From the NCBI RefSeq assembly GCF_041817755.1, contig NZ_JBGYBX010000049.1, forward strand, positions 26,671 to 90,670: a stretch of 64,000 nt of DNA, written 5' to 3'. Position numbers and translations under genes: made by a program. Below, piece after piece: positions 52,169 through 61,532 of this stretch; the first letter of the stretch is position 1; each line of letters opens with the position of its first letter. The stretch is from Glaesserella sp041817755. Lineage in GTDB: Bacteria; Pseudomonadota; Gammaproteobacteria; Enterobacterales; Pasteurellaceae. The notes under the pieces are model-generated. The model ran no database searches. It saw only the letters and a program-made list of their open reading frames with translations, and was not told the origin of the DNA.

Positions 52169-53701
52169 TTAACCTTTTCTAAACATAGCAAGCATACGTT
52201 GGGTTACTTTGAAGCCACCGAAGATATTAATACTTGCAACTAAAATTGCGATAAATGCGAGGATACTGATGAAGAATCCGCCTTGTGAGATTTGCAGTAA
52301 TGCACCGACAATAATGATGCCGGAAATCGCATTGGTTACCGCCATTAACGGTGTGTGTAGAGCATGGCTGACATTCCAAACTACATAGTAACCGACAACG
52401 CACGAGAGGACGAATACGGTAAAGTGAGAAAGGAACGCTGCCGGGGCAACGGAAGCCAACCATAAGAAGGCAAGACCGGCTAATGCCATTAAACCGTATT
52501 TGATACGTGGATCCGCCGGTTTTTCTTCTTTTTTTTCTGCCGGTTTAACGGCTGCTTTTTGTTGCGGTTGAGCAGAAACTTGAATCGGCGGAGCCGGCCA
52601 AGTCACCTCACCGTCACGAATAACCGTGACACCGCGTAACACTACATCTTCAAAATTGATGTCGATTTGACCGTCTTTATTTGGTGCAAGCAGTTTGAGT
52701 AAGTTGACGAGGTTAGTCCCGTAGAGTTGAGACGATTGAGTCGGTAAACGGCTAGGAAGATCGGTATAACCAATGATTTTAACTTGGTTATCGGTGACAA
52801 CGACTTCACTGGCTTTAGTATATTCGCAGTTACCGCCGGTTGCAGCCGCTAAGTCCACAATCACGCTGCCCGGTTTCATCGAGTCGACCATCTCTTTAGT
52901 GATGAGGCGAGGTGCTGGTTTACCCGGAATTAATGCCGTAGTAATGATAATATCGACTTCTTTCGCTTGTTCGGCGTATAGCGCCAATGCACGACGATTA
53001 AATTCTTCCGACATCACTTTGGCATAGCCGTCACCACTGCCGCCTTCTTCTTTGAAATCAATTTCAAGGAAGCTTGCACCCATGGATTCAACCTGCTCTT
53101 TGACTTCAGGGCGAGAGTCAAATGCACGAACGATAGCTCCTAAGCTGTTTGCAGCCCCGATGGCAGCCAAACCGGCGACACCGGCACCGATAACCAACAC
53201 TTTTGCCGGCGGGACTTTACCTGCTGCGGTAATTTGACCGGTAAAGAAACTACCGAATTCATGTGCTGCCTCAACGACCGCACGATAACCGGCGATGTTT
53301 GCCATAGAACTTAACGCATCTAAGGATTGCGCGCGTGAAATACGCGGTACGGCATCCATTGCTAATACGTTAATTTTCTTTGCAGAAAGTTTAGCCATTA
53401 ATTCCGGATTTTGGGCCGGCCAAATAAAGCTGACTAAGGTTGCACCTGATTTCATCAGTGCAATTTCAGCATCGGTCGGCGCATTCACCTTGAAGATAAT
53501 GTCTGCGTTCCAAACTTCTTTTTGCGTGCCGACTTTCGCACCTGCTTCCACAAATGCGTTGTCTTCGAAACTTGCTTTAAAACCTGCATCGTGTTCAACG
53601 AGCACATCAAAGCCTAGTTTGAGAATTTGTTGGACTGTCTTTGGCGTTGCCGCCACACGACTTTCATTGTCCAACAGCTCTCTTGGTACACCAATAAGCA
53701 T
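52169..53701 (-). CDS. pntA: NAD(P) transhydrogenase subunit alpha
   Basis: 510 aa. The NAD-binding domain I starts MLIGVPRELLDNESRVAATP with VLVIGAGVAGLAAIGAANSLG, VREFDSRPE-like VRAFDSRPEVKEQVESMGA, then a Lys/Pro linker (KAAVKPAEKKEEKPAD) and a C-terminal segment of four helices. Length equals E. coli PntA (510). First gene of pntAB, read leftward from a promoter region shared with mreB. Confidence 0.97.
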   Translation of the reverse strand: MLIGVPRELLDNESRVAATPKTVQQILKLGFDVLVEHDAGFKASFEDNAFVEAGAKVGTQKEVWNADIIFKVNAPTDAEIALMKSGATLVSFIWPAQNPELMAKLSAKKINVLAMDAVPRISRAQSLDALSSMANIAGYRAVVEAAHEFGSFFTGQITAAGKVPPAKVLVIGAGVAGLAAIGAANSLGAIVRAFDSRPEVKEQVESMGASFLEIDFKEEGGSGDGYAKVMSEEFNRRALALYAEQAKEVDIIITTALIPGKPAPRLITKEMVDSMKPGSVIVDLAAATGGNCEYTKASEVVVTDNQVKIIGYTDLPSRLPTQSSQLYGTNLVNLLKLLAPNKDGQIDINFEDVVLRGVTVIRDGEVTWPAPPIQVSAQPQQKAAVKPAEKKEEKPADPRIKYGLMALAGLAFLWLASVAPAAFLSHFTVFVLSCVVGYYVVWNVSHALHTPLMAVTNAISGIIIVGALLQISQGGFFISILAFIAILVASINIFGGFKVTQRMLAMFRKG

Positions 53702-53973
53702 AAAGACTCCTGTATGATTTTTAGTTTAAGAATGAAATTGTTTCGTTAAGATAAAACGGCTGTAAATGTAACATTTATTTTTATCCTTCGCCAAAAAATT
53801 TCTAATAAACGGTTGAGATAGATAAAATTTAAGGGGGATCGCGTAATTCTTTTAAAAAAATGTATTAAATATTGGAGTTATGGCACTTTTTTGCTATATT
53901 TAGCACAATTTTTGCCCCTTGCGGGGCTTTTGTTTTTTGATTCAAACATCATTATCAATAATGGAACACCCTT
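53702..53973 (+). promoter_or_regulatory. pntA/mreB intergenic region with a terminator-like hairpin in the mreB leader
   Basis: 272 bp. GCCCC, loop TTGC, GGGGC (53914-53927), then TTTTGTTTTTT: a hairpin and T-tract facing mreB, 46 bp before its ATG. It would end any transcript started further upstream, so either it attenuates mreB or mreB transcription begins after it. A possible -10 (TATATT) lies just upstream at about 53895. Confidence 0.45.
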
Positions 53974-55026
53974 ATGTTTAAAAAATTTCTTGGACTCTTC
54001 TCAAACGATCTTTCTATCGATTTAGGTACGGCAAATACACTGATTTATGTTAAAGGACAAGGTATCGTTTTAGATGAACCTTCCGTTGTTGCAGTTCGCC
54101 AAGACAGAATTGGTTCGTTAAAAAGTATTGCGGCAGTAGGAACGGATGCCAAATCCATGTTGGGTCGTACCCCGAAAAGTATTTTAGCGATTCGTCCGAT
54201 GAAAGACGGTGTGATCGCGGATTTCTATGTGACTGAAAAAATGTTACAGCACTTTATCAAACAAGTACACAGCAATAATTTTATGAAGCCAAGCCCACGT
54301 GTATTGGTTTGTGTACCAGCGGGGGCGACGCAAGTAGAACGTAAAGCCATCAAAGAATCGGCAATCGGGGCAGGTGCTCGTGAAGTTTATTTAATTGAGG
54401 AACCGATGGCTGCGGCGATAGGTGCAGGTTTACCTGTTGCAGAAGCCGCAGGATCGATGGTTATCGATATTGGCGGTGGTACGACCGAAGTGGCGGTACT
54501 TTCATTGAACGGTATCGTTCATTCTTCTTCCGTGCGTATCGGTGGTGACAAATTTGATGAGGCGATTGTTGCTTATGTTCGTCGTCACTACGGTTCGGCA
54601 ATCGGTGAAACTACGGCTGAGCGCATTAAGAAAGAAATTGCGACGGCATATATCCAAAATGAGGATGAAATTCGATCAATTGAAGTACATGGTCATAATC
54701 TTGCTGAAGGTGCTCCAAGAACGTTTTTATTAACATCTAAAGAGGTGTTGGAAGCCATTGAACAACCGCTAAACGGAATTGTAGAAGCGGTAAAAGCTGT
54801 ATTAGAACAATGTCCTCCTGAATTAGCAGCAGATATTTTTGAACGTGGTATGGTCTTAACCGGTGGCGGTGCGTTATTACAAAATATTGATGTATTGCTT
54901 GCAAATGCAACAGGTGTACCGGTTATCGTGGCGGAAGATCCGTTAACCTGTGTGGCGCGCGGTGGTGGTAAAGCACTTGAAATGATCGATATGCACGGTG
55001 GTGATTTGTTCAGTGACGATAACTGA
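53974..55026 (+). CDS. mreB: Rod-shape-determining actin MreB
   Basis: 350 aa. Actin-fold phosphate loops DLGTANTLIYVKG (residues 13-25) and VIDIGGGTTEVAVLSLNG, the connecting motif IEEPMAAAIGAGLPV, and LTGGGALLQNIDVLL. It forms membrane filaments that guide side-wall synthesis. First gene of mreBCD, separated from mreC by 96 bp with a terminator hairpin, which should reduce mreCD relative to mreB. Confidence 0.98.
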   Translation: MFKKFLGLFSNDLSIDLGTANTLIYVKGQGIVLDEPSVVAVRQDRIGSLKSIAAVGTDAKSMLGRTPKSILAIRPMKDGVIADFYVTEKMLQHFIKQVHSNNFMKPSPRVLVCVPAGATQVERKAIKESAIGAGAREVYLIEEPMAAAIGAGLPVAEAAGSMVIDIGGGTTEVAVLSLNGIVHSSSVRIGGDKFDEAIVAYVRRHYGSAIGETTAERIKKEIATAYIQNEDEIRSIEVHGHNLAEGAPRTFLLTSKEVLEAIEQPLNGIVEAVKAVLEQCPPELAADIFERGMVLTGGGALLQNIDVLLANATGVPVIVAEDPLTCVARGGGKALEMIDMHGGDLFSDDN

Positions 55027-55051
55027 TTCACCCTACTAAAATGAAATTGAG

Positions 55052-55082
55052 AATGGACAATATAGATTGATTGTCCATTTTC
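55052..55082 (+). terminator. Intrinsic terminator between mreB and mreC
   Basis: AATGGACAAT (55052-55061) and ATTGTCCATT (55070-55079), then TTCCTTTT. Likely a partial terminator, because mreCD are generally read with mreB. Confidence 0.75.
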
Positions 55083-55122
55083 CTTTTAATCCGCATTTCC
55101 CTTTCGATATCCATGTAAATAT

Positions 55123-56175
55123 ATGAAACCGATTTTCGCTAAAGCCCCCTCTCTTGGTGCCCGACTGTTTTTTGCCGTGGCGATCTCTGTGAGTCTGATT
55201 TTTTTAGACGGGCGTAGCAGTATGATGATTCAAATGCGCAATGTGTTGGAAACGGCGGTAAGCGGTCTGTATTATTTTGCGAATACGCCGAGAACAGTAT
55301 TGGACGGTGTCAGTAATAATTTTATTGACAGCCAAAAGCTGCAGTTGGAAAACCGAGTATTAAAAGAGCAGCTTCGTGAAAAAAATGCCGATTTGCTGCT
55401 ACTTGATCAATTGAAGGTTGAAAATCAGCGTTTGCGATTATTACTCAGTTCTCCGTTACGCCAAGATGAATATAAGAAAATCGCCGAGGTATTAACAGCG
55501 GAGATGGATGCTTATCGCCAACAAGTCGTGATTAACCAAGGTGCTAATGACGGTGCATTTGTCGGACAGCCGATTATTGATGAGCGTGGTGTTGTCGGAC
55601 AAGTGATTTCCGTTGGAGAAAGAAGCAGCCGGGTATTGTTGATTACGGATGTTACGCATGCAATCCCTATTCAGGTTTTACGGAGTGATGTTCGTGCCAT
55701 TGCGAACGGAACGGGGCATAATGATGAGCTTATTCTCGATAACTTACCTCGTACCGTTGATATTGCGGAAGGCGATGTTCTCGTGACGTCCGGATTAGGC
55801 GGGCATTTCCCTGAAGGCTATCCGGTTGCGGTAGTCGAAAATATCATTAATGACGGTTCAAGCCATTTTGCCCGTGCAACGGCGCGTCCTTTAGCTTCAC
55901 TGGATCGATTGCGTTATTTATTGTTACTTTGGCCGACCAGTGAAGAAATCCGCAAAGCACAAAGTCTTTCTCCGCAGGATGTGCGCGATGCAGTTGAAGA
56001 ACGACGTCGTACGCTAAATCCGTTAGATCGACTCAATAACAGTAAAAAAATGCAGGTGAATAATGACGAGTCTAAAGAGGAGCCTGCGCTTTTAGAGGAT
56101 CTTTCAGAGAATCCGGCATCACAACCTGATGTAGAAAACGGCATAGATAACAATACAGAACAAGGAGCGGAATAA
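55123..56175 (+). CDS. mreC: Rod-shape-determining protein MreC
   Basis: 350 aa. One N-terminal membrane helix (LFFAVAISVSLIFLDG), a coiled coil around residues 70-105 (NRVLKEQLREKNADLLLLDQ), and two periplasmic beta domains (VVINQGANDGAFVGQPIIDE, GDVLVTSGLGGHFPEGYPVA). The acidic C-terminal tail after about residue 290 is longer than in many species. Links MreB to the cell-wall enzymes. Overlaps mreD by one base. Confidence 0.96.
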   Translation: MKPIFAKAPSLGARLFFAVAISVSLIFLDGRSSMMIQMRNVLETAVSGLYYFANTPRTVLDGVSNNFIDSQKLQLENRVLKEQLREKNADLLLLDQLKVENQRLRLLLSSPLRQDEYKKIAEVLTAEMDAYRQQVVINQGANDGAFVGQPIIDERGVVGQVISVGERSSRVLLITDVTHAIPIQVLRSDVRAIANGTGHNDELILDNLPRTVDIAEGDVLVTSGLGGHFPEGYPVAVVENIINDGSSHFARATARPLASLDRLRYLLLLWPTSEEIRKAQSLSPQDVRDAVEERRRTLNPLDRLNNSKKMQVNNDESKEEPALLEDLSENPASQPDVENGIDNNTEQGAE

Positions 56176-56663
56176 TGAGAGAAAATGCACTGTTTCAGCT
56201 ACTCGTTTTAATTTTAATTTTTGTGGTTGCCTTTGTCTTGGAAATTATGCCTTGGCCGGTGGGCTTTCAGGGATTACGCCCAAGTTGGGTCATTCTGGTG
56301 CTGATTTATTGGGCATTGGCTTTACCGGATAAAATCAGTGTTGGTACTGCATTTTTAGCCGGTATCGTATGGGATTTGGTATTGGGCTCTATTTTGGGAA
56401 TCCATGCGCTGGTTTTATCTATTGCTATTTACATTATCGCGAAGTATCACCTGATTTTAAGAAACCTTTCACTGTGGTTACAAAGCTTATTGGTGATAGT
56501 CTATGTGGCGCTAATCCGTTTTGTCATTTTCTTTGTTGAGTTGGTGCTACACAGTGCGGAATTTAATTCACAAGAATTATTCGGTGCAATATTGAGCGGT
56601 ATCTTGTGGCCGTGGATTTTCTTACTGATGCGACACATACGTCGAGGACTGCATTTACGCTAA
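56175..56663 (+). CDS. mreD: Rod-shape-determining protein MreD
   Basis: 162 aa, five to six membrane helices, opening MRENALFQLLVLILIFVVAF with LEIMPWPVGFQGLRPSWVIL, a conserved MreD stretch, and AGIVWDLVLGSILGIHAL. Third member of the elongasome gene set. Its TAA shares one base with the rarA ATG. Confidence 0.94.
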   Translation: MRENALFQLLVLILIFVVAFVLEIMPWPVGFQGLRPSWVILVLIYWALALPDKISVGTAFLAGIVWDLVLGSILGIHALVLSIAIYIIAKYHLILRNLSLWLQSLLVIVYVALIRFVIFFVELVLHSAEFNSQELFGAILSGILWPWIFLLMRHIRRGLHLR

Positions 56664-58000
56664 TGAACAGTTTATCTTTCGATTTTTCTGCGGATTTTCG
56701 TCCCCTTTCCGCTCGAATGCGACCACGCACTTTAGCTGAATATGTCGGACAATCACACCTGATCGGCGAAGGCAAGCCCCTACGCCGAGCTATTGAAGCC
56801 GGACATAGCCACTCAATGATTTTCTGGGGTCCCCCGGGCACAGGCAAAACCACCCTTGCTGAAATTATCGCAAACGAACTTGATGCCGAAGTTGAACGCC
56901 TATCCGCCGTCACCAGCGGTATCAAAGAGATCCGAGAAGCCATCGAAAAAGCCAAACTCAACCGACAATCCGGCAGACGTACTTTACTCTTTGTTGATGA
57001 AGTCCACCGTTTTAACAAAAGCCAACAAGATGCCTTTTTACCCCACATTGAAGACGGCACCATTATTTTTATCGGTGCAACCACTGAAAATCCGTCCTTT
57101 GAACTGAATAACGCCTTGCTGTCACGGGCAAGAATTTACATTCTCAAGCCACTACAAGCGGTCGATATTCTAAAAATTTTGCAAAATGCCATTGCAGACA
57201 AAGAGCGTGGACTAGGCAATGAAAAACTCATTATTCAAGATGATGTGCTTCAACTGCTGGCGGATTACGTCAATGGTGATGGGCGTTTTTCTCTTAACTG
57301 CCTTGAATTAATGTGCGACATGGCAGAGCAATTACCACAAGGAAAATTACTGGATAAAGCCTTACTCACCGAAGTTTTAGGTGAACGTCAAGCTCGTTTT
57401 GACAAAGGTGGCGACCGCTATTACGATCTGATTTCCGCTTTACATAAATCCATTCGAGGCTCTTCCCCTGACGGTGCATTGTACTGGTACGCTCGTATTT
57501 TAACCGCTGGCGGCGATCCACTGTATGTTGCTCGCCGACTACTTGCGATAGCTTCAGAAGATGTAGGCAATGCCGATCCAAGGGCAATGCAAGTCGCCCT
57601 TGCAGCGTGGGATTGTTATACCAGAGTAGGGGCTTACGAAGGCGAACGAGCCATCGCCCAAGCGGTGATTTACCTTGCCGTTGCCCCAAAAAGCAATGCC
57701 GTTTACACCGCATTCAAACAAGCCAAACGCTTAGCCCAAGAAGGCAAAGATTACGACGTTCCCGAACATCTGCGTAATGCACCGACTAGCTTAATGAAAT
57801 CCCTTGGCTATGGCGAAGAATACCGCTACGCTCATGATGAACTTAACGCCTACGCTGCTGGGGAAAACTACTTCCCTTTTGAACTGAAAGACACTCAATT
57901 ATACTTCCCGACCGAACGCGGAATGGAAAAGCAAATCAAAGAAAAATTAGCGTGGCTGAGAGGGCTGGATTTGCAGAGTGATATGCAGCGTTATAAGTAG
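56663..58000 (+). CDS. rarA: Replication-associated recombination protein A
   Basis: 445-aa AAA+ ATPase related to clamp loaders. Walker A GPPGTGKTT, Walker B LLFVDEVHRFNKSQQD, sensor 1 FIGATTENPSFELNNALLSR, and the tetramerisation domain with YWYARILTAGGDPLYVARRL. The frame is open 19 codons upstream, but 56663 (MNSLSFDFSADFRPLSARMR) is the family start. Acts at stalled forks. It is the left neighbour of the CRISPR-Cas locus. Confidence 0.96.
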   Translation: MNSLSFDFSADFRPLSARMRPRTLAEYVGQSHLIGEGKPLRRAIEAGHSHSMIFWGPPGTGKTTLAEIIANELDAEVERLSAVTSGIKEIREAIEKAKLNRQSGRRTLLFVDEVHRFNKSQQDAFLPHIEDGTIIFIGATTENPSFELNNALLSRARIYILKPLQAVDILKILQNAIADKERGLGNEKLIIQDDVLQLLADYVNGDGRFSLNCLELMCDMAEQLPQGKLLDKALLTEVLGERQARFDKGGDRYYDLISALHKSIRGSSPDGALYWYARILTAGGDPLYVARRLLAIASEDVGNADPRAMQVALAAWDCYTRVGAYEGERAIAQAVIYLAVAPKSNAVYTAFKQAKRLAQEGKDYDVPEHLRNAPTSLMKSLGYGEEYRYAHDELNAYAAGENYFPFELKDTQLYFPTERGMEKQIKEKLAWLRGLDLQSDMQRYK

Positions 58001-58088
58001 ATTTTTCCTTTCACTGTTTAAGCCCCAAAATACATATTGCCAAATGTTTTCTATTCAATTCATAGGAGTATGAGACATCGTGAATAGA

Positions 58089-58202
58089 AAAAAATGATGC
58101 CCCTTGTAACCGAAATTACAAGGGGCAGAGCATTGCGGTCAATTCTTTTCAGAAAAGCCTTATTGTAGCAACGTTTCTCATTTCGCAGTGCAACAATATG
58201 TG
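58089..58202 (-). ncRNA. tracrRNA of the type II-C CRISPR-Cas9 system
   Basis: The anti-repeat covers 58163-58198: in plus orientation it matches the minus-strand form of the array repeat at 31 of 36 positions, the differences being at both tips and a 4-base bulge region. After it the minus strand reads AAGGC, a short TTTTCTGAAAAG hairpin, CCGCAATGCTCTGCCCC-type sequence and a 12-bp terminator stem TGCCCCTTGTAA/TTACAAGGGGCA (58099-58128) with seven Ts. This order of anti-repeat, AAGGC nexus and strong 3' hairpin is that of Neisseria meningitidis tracrRNA. It pairs with the crRNA repeat and loads Cas9; RNase III processing would follow. Expected length is about 112 nt. Confidence 0.92.
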
Positions 58203-58207
58203 AGCAA

Positions 58208-58236
58208 TTCTACAAATTTAAATAAAACTTGTCAAC
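58208..58236 (-). promoter_or_regulatory. Promoter of the tracrRNA
   Basis: On the minus strand TTGACA (58236-58231), a 17-base spacer and TAGAAT (58213-58208): a consensus -35, ideal spacing and a one-mismatch -10. Transcription should start near 58201. It reads away from cas9. Confidence 0.85.
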
Positions 58237-58301
58237 AATGTGTCAGAATTATGATAATAATAACAAACGTAAACTTACATTAATTTAAAAGGAGAGTTTC
58301 A

Positions 58302-61300
58302 ATGGAACAGAAATTATTAAATTATGTTTTAGGTCTTGATTTAGGTATTGCCTCTGTAGGATGGGCGGTTGTTGAAATTGATCAAAATGAACACCCGATT
58401 CGTTTAATTGATTTAGGGGTAAGAACCTTTGAACGAGCGGAAGTGCCTAAAACAGGGGATTCTCTCGCCCTTGCTCGCCGTTTGGCAAGAAGTAGCAGAC
58501 GTTTAGTCAGACGTAGAGCCGTTCGTTTGCTCAAAGCCAAGCGTTTATTAAAACAAGAAGGGATTTTGCAAGCAGATGATGTTAAGCCATTGCCGAATAA
58601 CCCTTGGGAGTTGCGTGTTAAGGGCTTGAACTACTTATTAGATCGTACGGAATGGGCGGCGGTGTTATTACATTTGTTAAAACATCGTGGCTATTTATCA
58701 CAGCGTAAAAACGAAAGTAAAACCGACAATAAAGAGCTGGGGACATTGTTAAAAGGAGTGAGTGAAAACCACCAGTTATTACAAACTAAAGCATTTTCTA
58801 CCCCAGCTGAAATTGCGATTAAAAAGTTCCAACAGGAAGAAGGTCATATCCGCAATCAGCGAGGAGCTTACAGCCATACCTTTGATCGTAATGACTTACT
58901 GGCAGAACTTCGTTTACTTTTCCAAAAACAACGTGAATTTCACAATCCTTATACTTCTCAATCCCTTGAGCAAGCCATTGCAGGATTATTAATGTGGCAA
59001 AAACCTGCATTATCTGGCGAAGCTATCTTAAAAATGTTAGGGAAATGTACCTTTGAACCCACCGAATATAAAGCTGCTAAAAATAGTTATAGTGCAGAAT
59101 ATTTTGTGTGGCTTACTAGGCTCAATAATTTACGCATTTTAGAAAACGGTTCAGATCGTGGGCTAACGGCTGAAGAACGTCAATTACTGATACATCAACC
59201 TTTTGAAAAAGCGAAATTTACTTATGCTCAAGCACGGAAACTGCTGGAATTATCGGATTTAGCGATTTTTAAAGGCGTACGTTACGGCAAAGATAATGCG
59301 GAAAGTGCAACCTTAATGGAAATGAAGGCTTGGCATGCCATTCGCAAAGCCTTAGAAAATAATGGGTTGAAAACCGAATGGAACGGCTTAAAAACCAAAC
59401 CAGCGTTGTTGGATAAAATCGGTACGGCTTTTTCGATTTATAAAACTGATGAAGATATTAGCCAATATCTCAATGGCGAGTTACCGACTGCGGTATTAAA
59501 TGCCCTATTAGAAAATCTGAGTTTTGATAAATTTATTCAACTCTCTTTGCAAAGTTTAGCCAAAATCCTACCGCTTATGGAACAAGGTTTGCGTTACGAT
59601 GAGGCGTGTAAACAGGTTTATGGCGATCACTATGGTAAAAAAGAGCAACTCGAATTGCGTTTCTTACCAAAAGTTCCCGAGGAAGACATTCGTAATCCTG
59701 TGGTGCTACGTACCTTATCTCAAGCTCGAAAAGTGATTAACGGTGTGGTTCGTTTATACGGTTCACCAGCTCGTATTCATATTGAAACAGGGCGAGAAGT
59801 GGGTAAATCTTTTAGTGAACGCCGAGATATTACCAAGCGTCAGGAAGAAAATCGCAATGAGCGACAAAGAGCGGTAGAAAAATTTAAAGAATTTTTCCCT
59901 GCTTTTGTGGGTGAGCCAAAAGCGAAAGATATTCTAAAAATGCGTCTTTATGAGCAACAACACGGTAAATGTTTATATTCAGGCAAAGAGTTAGATTTAA
60001 ACCGCTTGCTTGAAAAAGGCTATGTAGAAATTGATCACGCATTACCGTTCTCTCGTACTTGGGATGACAGTTTTAATAATAAAGTGTTAGTGCTTGCCGG
60101 TGAAAATCAGAACAAAGGTAATCAAACACCTTATGAGTGGTTAAATGGTAAAGACAACTCAGAGCGTTGGAAACTATTTCAGGCGTTGGTTAATGGTAGC
60201 CGTTTCCCTTATAGCAAAAAACAACGGGTCTTAACGCTGCAGCTTGATGAAGAAGGATTTAAAAAACGTAACTTGAATGATACTCGCTATGTAGCACGTT
60301 TTCTATGCCATTTTATTGAAGACAATATGCAATTAGTCGGGCGAGGCGAAAGACGTGTATTTGCCTCAAATGGTCAAATTACCGCTCTACTTCGTAGAAG
60401 TTGGGGCATTAAAAAAGTGCGTGAAGAGAATGACCGCCATCACGCAGTCGATGCAATTGTCGTCGCTTGTTCTACTCGTGCATTACAAAAGAAAATTACC
60501 GATTATGTGCGTGATAAAGAGATGAATGTGTTTAAGGGGGAAAAAATTGATCAGGAAACGGGAGAAATCATCCGTTTCCATTTCCCTGAACCTTGGAAAT
60601 TCTTCCGTCAAGAAGTGGAAATTCGCGTATTTAGCGAAAACCCGGCAGAAGATGTCGTTATCGCCTTGCCGGATCGACCGCAAGCAAATCACGAGTTTAT
60701 TCAACCGCTCTTTGTTTCACGAGCTCCAACACGCAAAATGACGGGGCAAGGGCATAAAGAAACTATTAGATCAGCAAAACCATTAAAAACTGGGTTTATT
60801 TTATCCAAAATTTCTCTTTCAGACCTCACATTAGATAGTTTAAAAAATATGGTTAATCCAGAAAGAGATAAGGACTTATATAACGATCTGATGAAACGTT
60901 TACTAGAATATGGCAACGATCCTAAGAAAGCATTTGAAGAACCCTTCTATAAAAAAGGCGGAGTATTAGTAAAATCTATTAAAGTAAAAATGCCAGATAC
61001 CAAAGAAATTAATAAATTGAAATCTGGTATAAATGTTAGGGGTGGTATTGCTACTAATCCTGAAATGGTGCGAGTAGATGTCTTTATTAAAGGCGGAAAA
61101 TATTTCCTTGTTCCGATTTATACTTGGCAAGTCGCAAAAGGGATTTTGCCGAATAGGGCTGTGGTTGCGAATAAAGATGAAGCTGAATGGGAAGAAATGG
61201 ATAAAAATGCTACCTTCCAGTTTGCACTTTATCCAAATGATTTAGTGGAAGTGGTAACGAAGAAAGAAAAATTCTTTGGATATTATATCGGTTTAGATAG

Positions 61301-61475
61301 ATCAAATGGTCGTATTAAGCTAAGAGAACACGATCTAGATAAACAAAAAGGTGAAGAAGGAGAATATCGTTTGGGAACAAAAACGGCTATTTCTATCCAA
61401 AAATACCAAGTTGATGAACTCGGTAAAAACATTCGACCTTGTCGTTTAATGAAAAAACGTCCACCTGTTCGTTAA
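58302..61475 (+). CDS. cas9: CRISPR-associated endonuclease Cas9, type II-C
   Basis: 1057 aa, the compact II-C size (Neisseria Cas9 1082). RuvC-I has Asp13 in YVLGLDLGIASVGWAV; an Arg-rich bridge helix follows (RRLARSSRRLVRRRAVRLLK); RuvC-II has Glu495 in IHIETGREVG; HNH has His579 in VEIDHALPFSRTW with NNKVLV; RuvC-III has His714 and Asp717 in HHAVDAIVVAC. All residues needed for cutting both strands are present. The C-terminal 250 residues should hold the PAM-interacting domain; the PAM cannot be read here. AAAGGAGAGTTTCA precedes the ATG. Closest in character to Cas9 of Neisseria and Haemophilus parainfluenzae, an impression not a measured identity. Confidence 0.97.
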   Translation: MEQKLLNYVLGLDLGIASVGWAVVEIDQNEHPIRLIDLGVRTFERAEVPKTGDSLALARRLARSSRRLVRRRAVRLLKAKRLLKQEGILQADDVKPLPNNPWELRVKGLNYLLDRTEWAAVLLHLLKHRGYLSQRKNESKTDNKELGTLLKGVSENHQLLQTKAFSTPAEIAIKKFQQEEGHIRNQRGAYSHTFDRNDLLAELRLLFQKQREFHNPYTSQSLEQAIAGLLMWQKPALSGEAILKMLGKCTFEPTEYKAAKNSYSAEYFVWLTRLNNLRILENGSDRGLTAEERQLLIHQPFEKAKFTYAQARKLLELSDLAIFKGVRYGKDNAESATLMEMKAWHAIRKALENNGLKTEWNGLKTKPALLDKIGTAFSIYKTDEDISQYLNGELPTAVLNALLENLSFDKFIQLSLQSLAKILPLMEQGLRYDEACKQVYGDHYGKKEQLELRFLPKVPEEDIRNPVVLRTLSQARKVINGVVRLYGSPARIHIETGREVGKSFSERRDITKRQEENRNERQRAVEKFKEFFPAFVGEPKAKDILKMRLYEQQHGKCLYSGKELDLNRLLEKGYVEIDHALPFSRTWDDSFNNKVLVLAGENQNKGNQTPYEWLNGKDNSERWKLFQALVNGSRFPYSKKQRVLTLQLDEEGFKKRNLNDTRYVARFLCHFIEDNMQLVGRGERRVFASNGQITALLRRSWGIKKVREENDRHHAVDAIVVACSTRALQKKITDYVRDKEMNVFKGEKIDQETGEIIRFHFPEPWKFFRQEVEIRVFSENPAEDVVIALPDRPQANHEFIQPLFVSRAPTRKMTGQGHKETIRSAKPLKTGFILSKISLSDLTLDSLKNMVNPERDKDLYNDLMKRLLEYGNDPKKAFEEPFYKKGGVLVKSIKVKMPDTKEINKLKSGINVRGGIATNPEMVRVDVFIKGGKYFLVPIYTWQVAKGILPNRAVVANKDEAEWEEMDKNATFQFALYPNDLVEVVTKKEKFFGYYIGLDRSNGRIKLREHDLDKQKGEEGEYRLGTKTAISIQKYQVDELGKNIRPCRLMKKRPPVR

Positions 61476-61479
61476 TTTT

Positions 61480-61514
61480 AAATCCCTGTTTTCAATGAAA
61501 GCAGGGATTTTTTT
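61480..61514 (+). terminator. Intrinsic terminator between cas9 and cas1
   Basis: AAATCCCTGTTTTC and GAAAGCAGGGATTT form a 14-bp stem with one G-U pair and an AAT loop, ending in seven Ts (61508-61514). cas1 starts 18 bp later and I see no obvious promoter between them, so cas1-cas2 expression probably depends on read-through. Confidence 0.85.
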
Positions 61515-61532
61515 CAATTCAAGGAGAAGGTT

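Noticed and set aside
58001..58088. Extra gene between rarA and the tracrRNA
   Set aside because: No frame of useful length with a start and ribosome-binding site on either strand.
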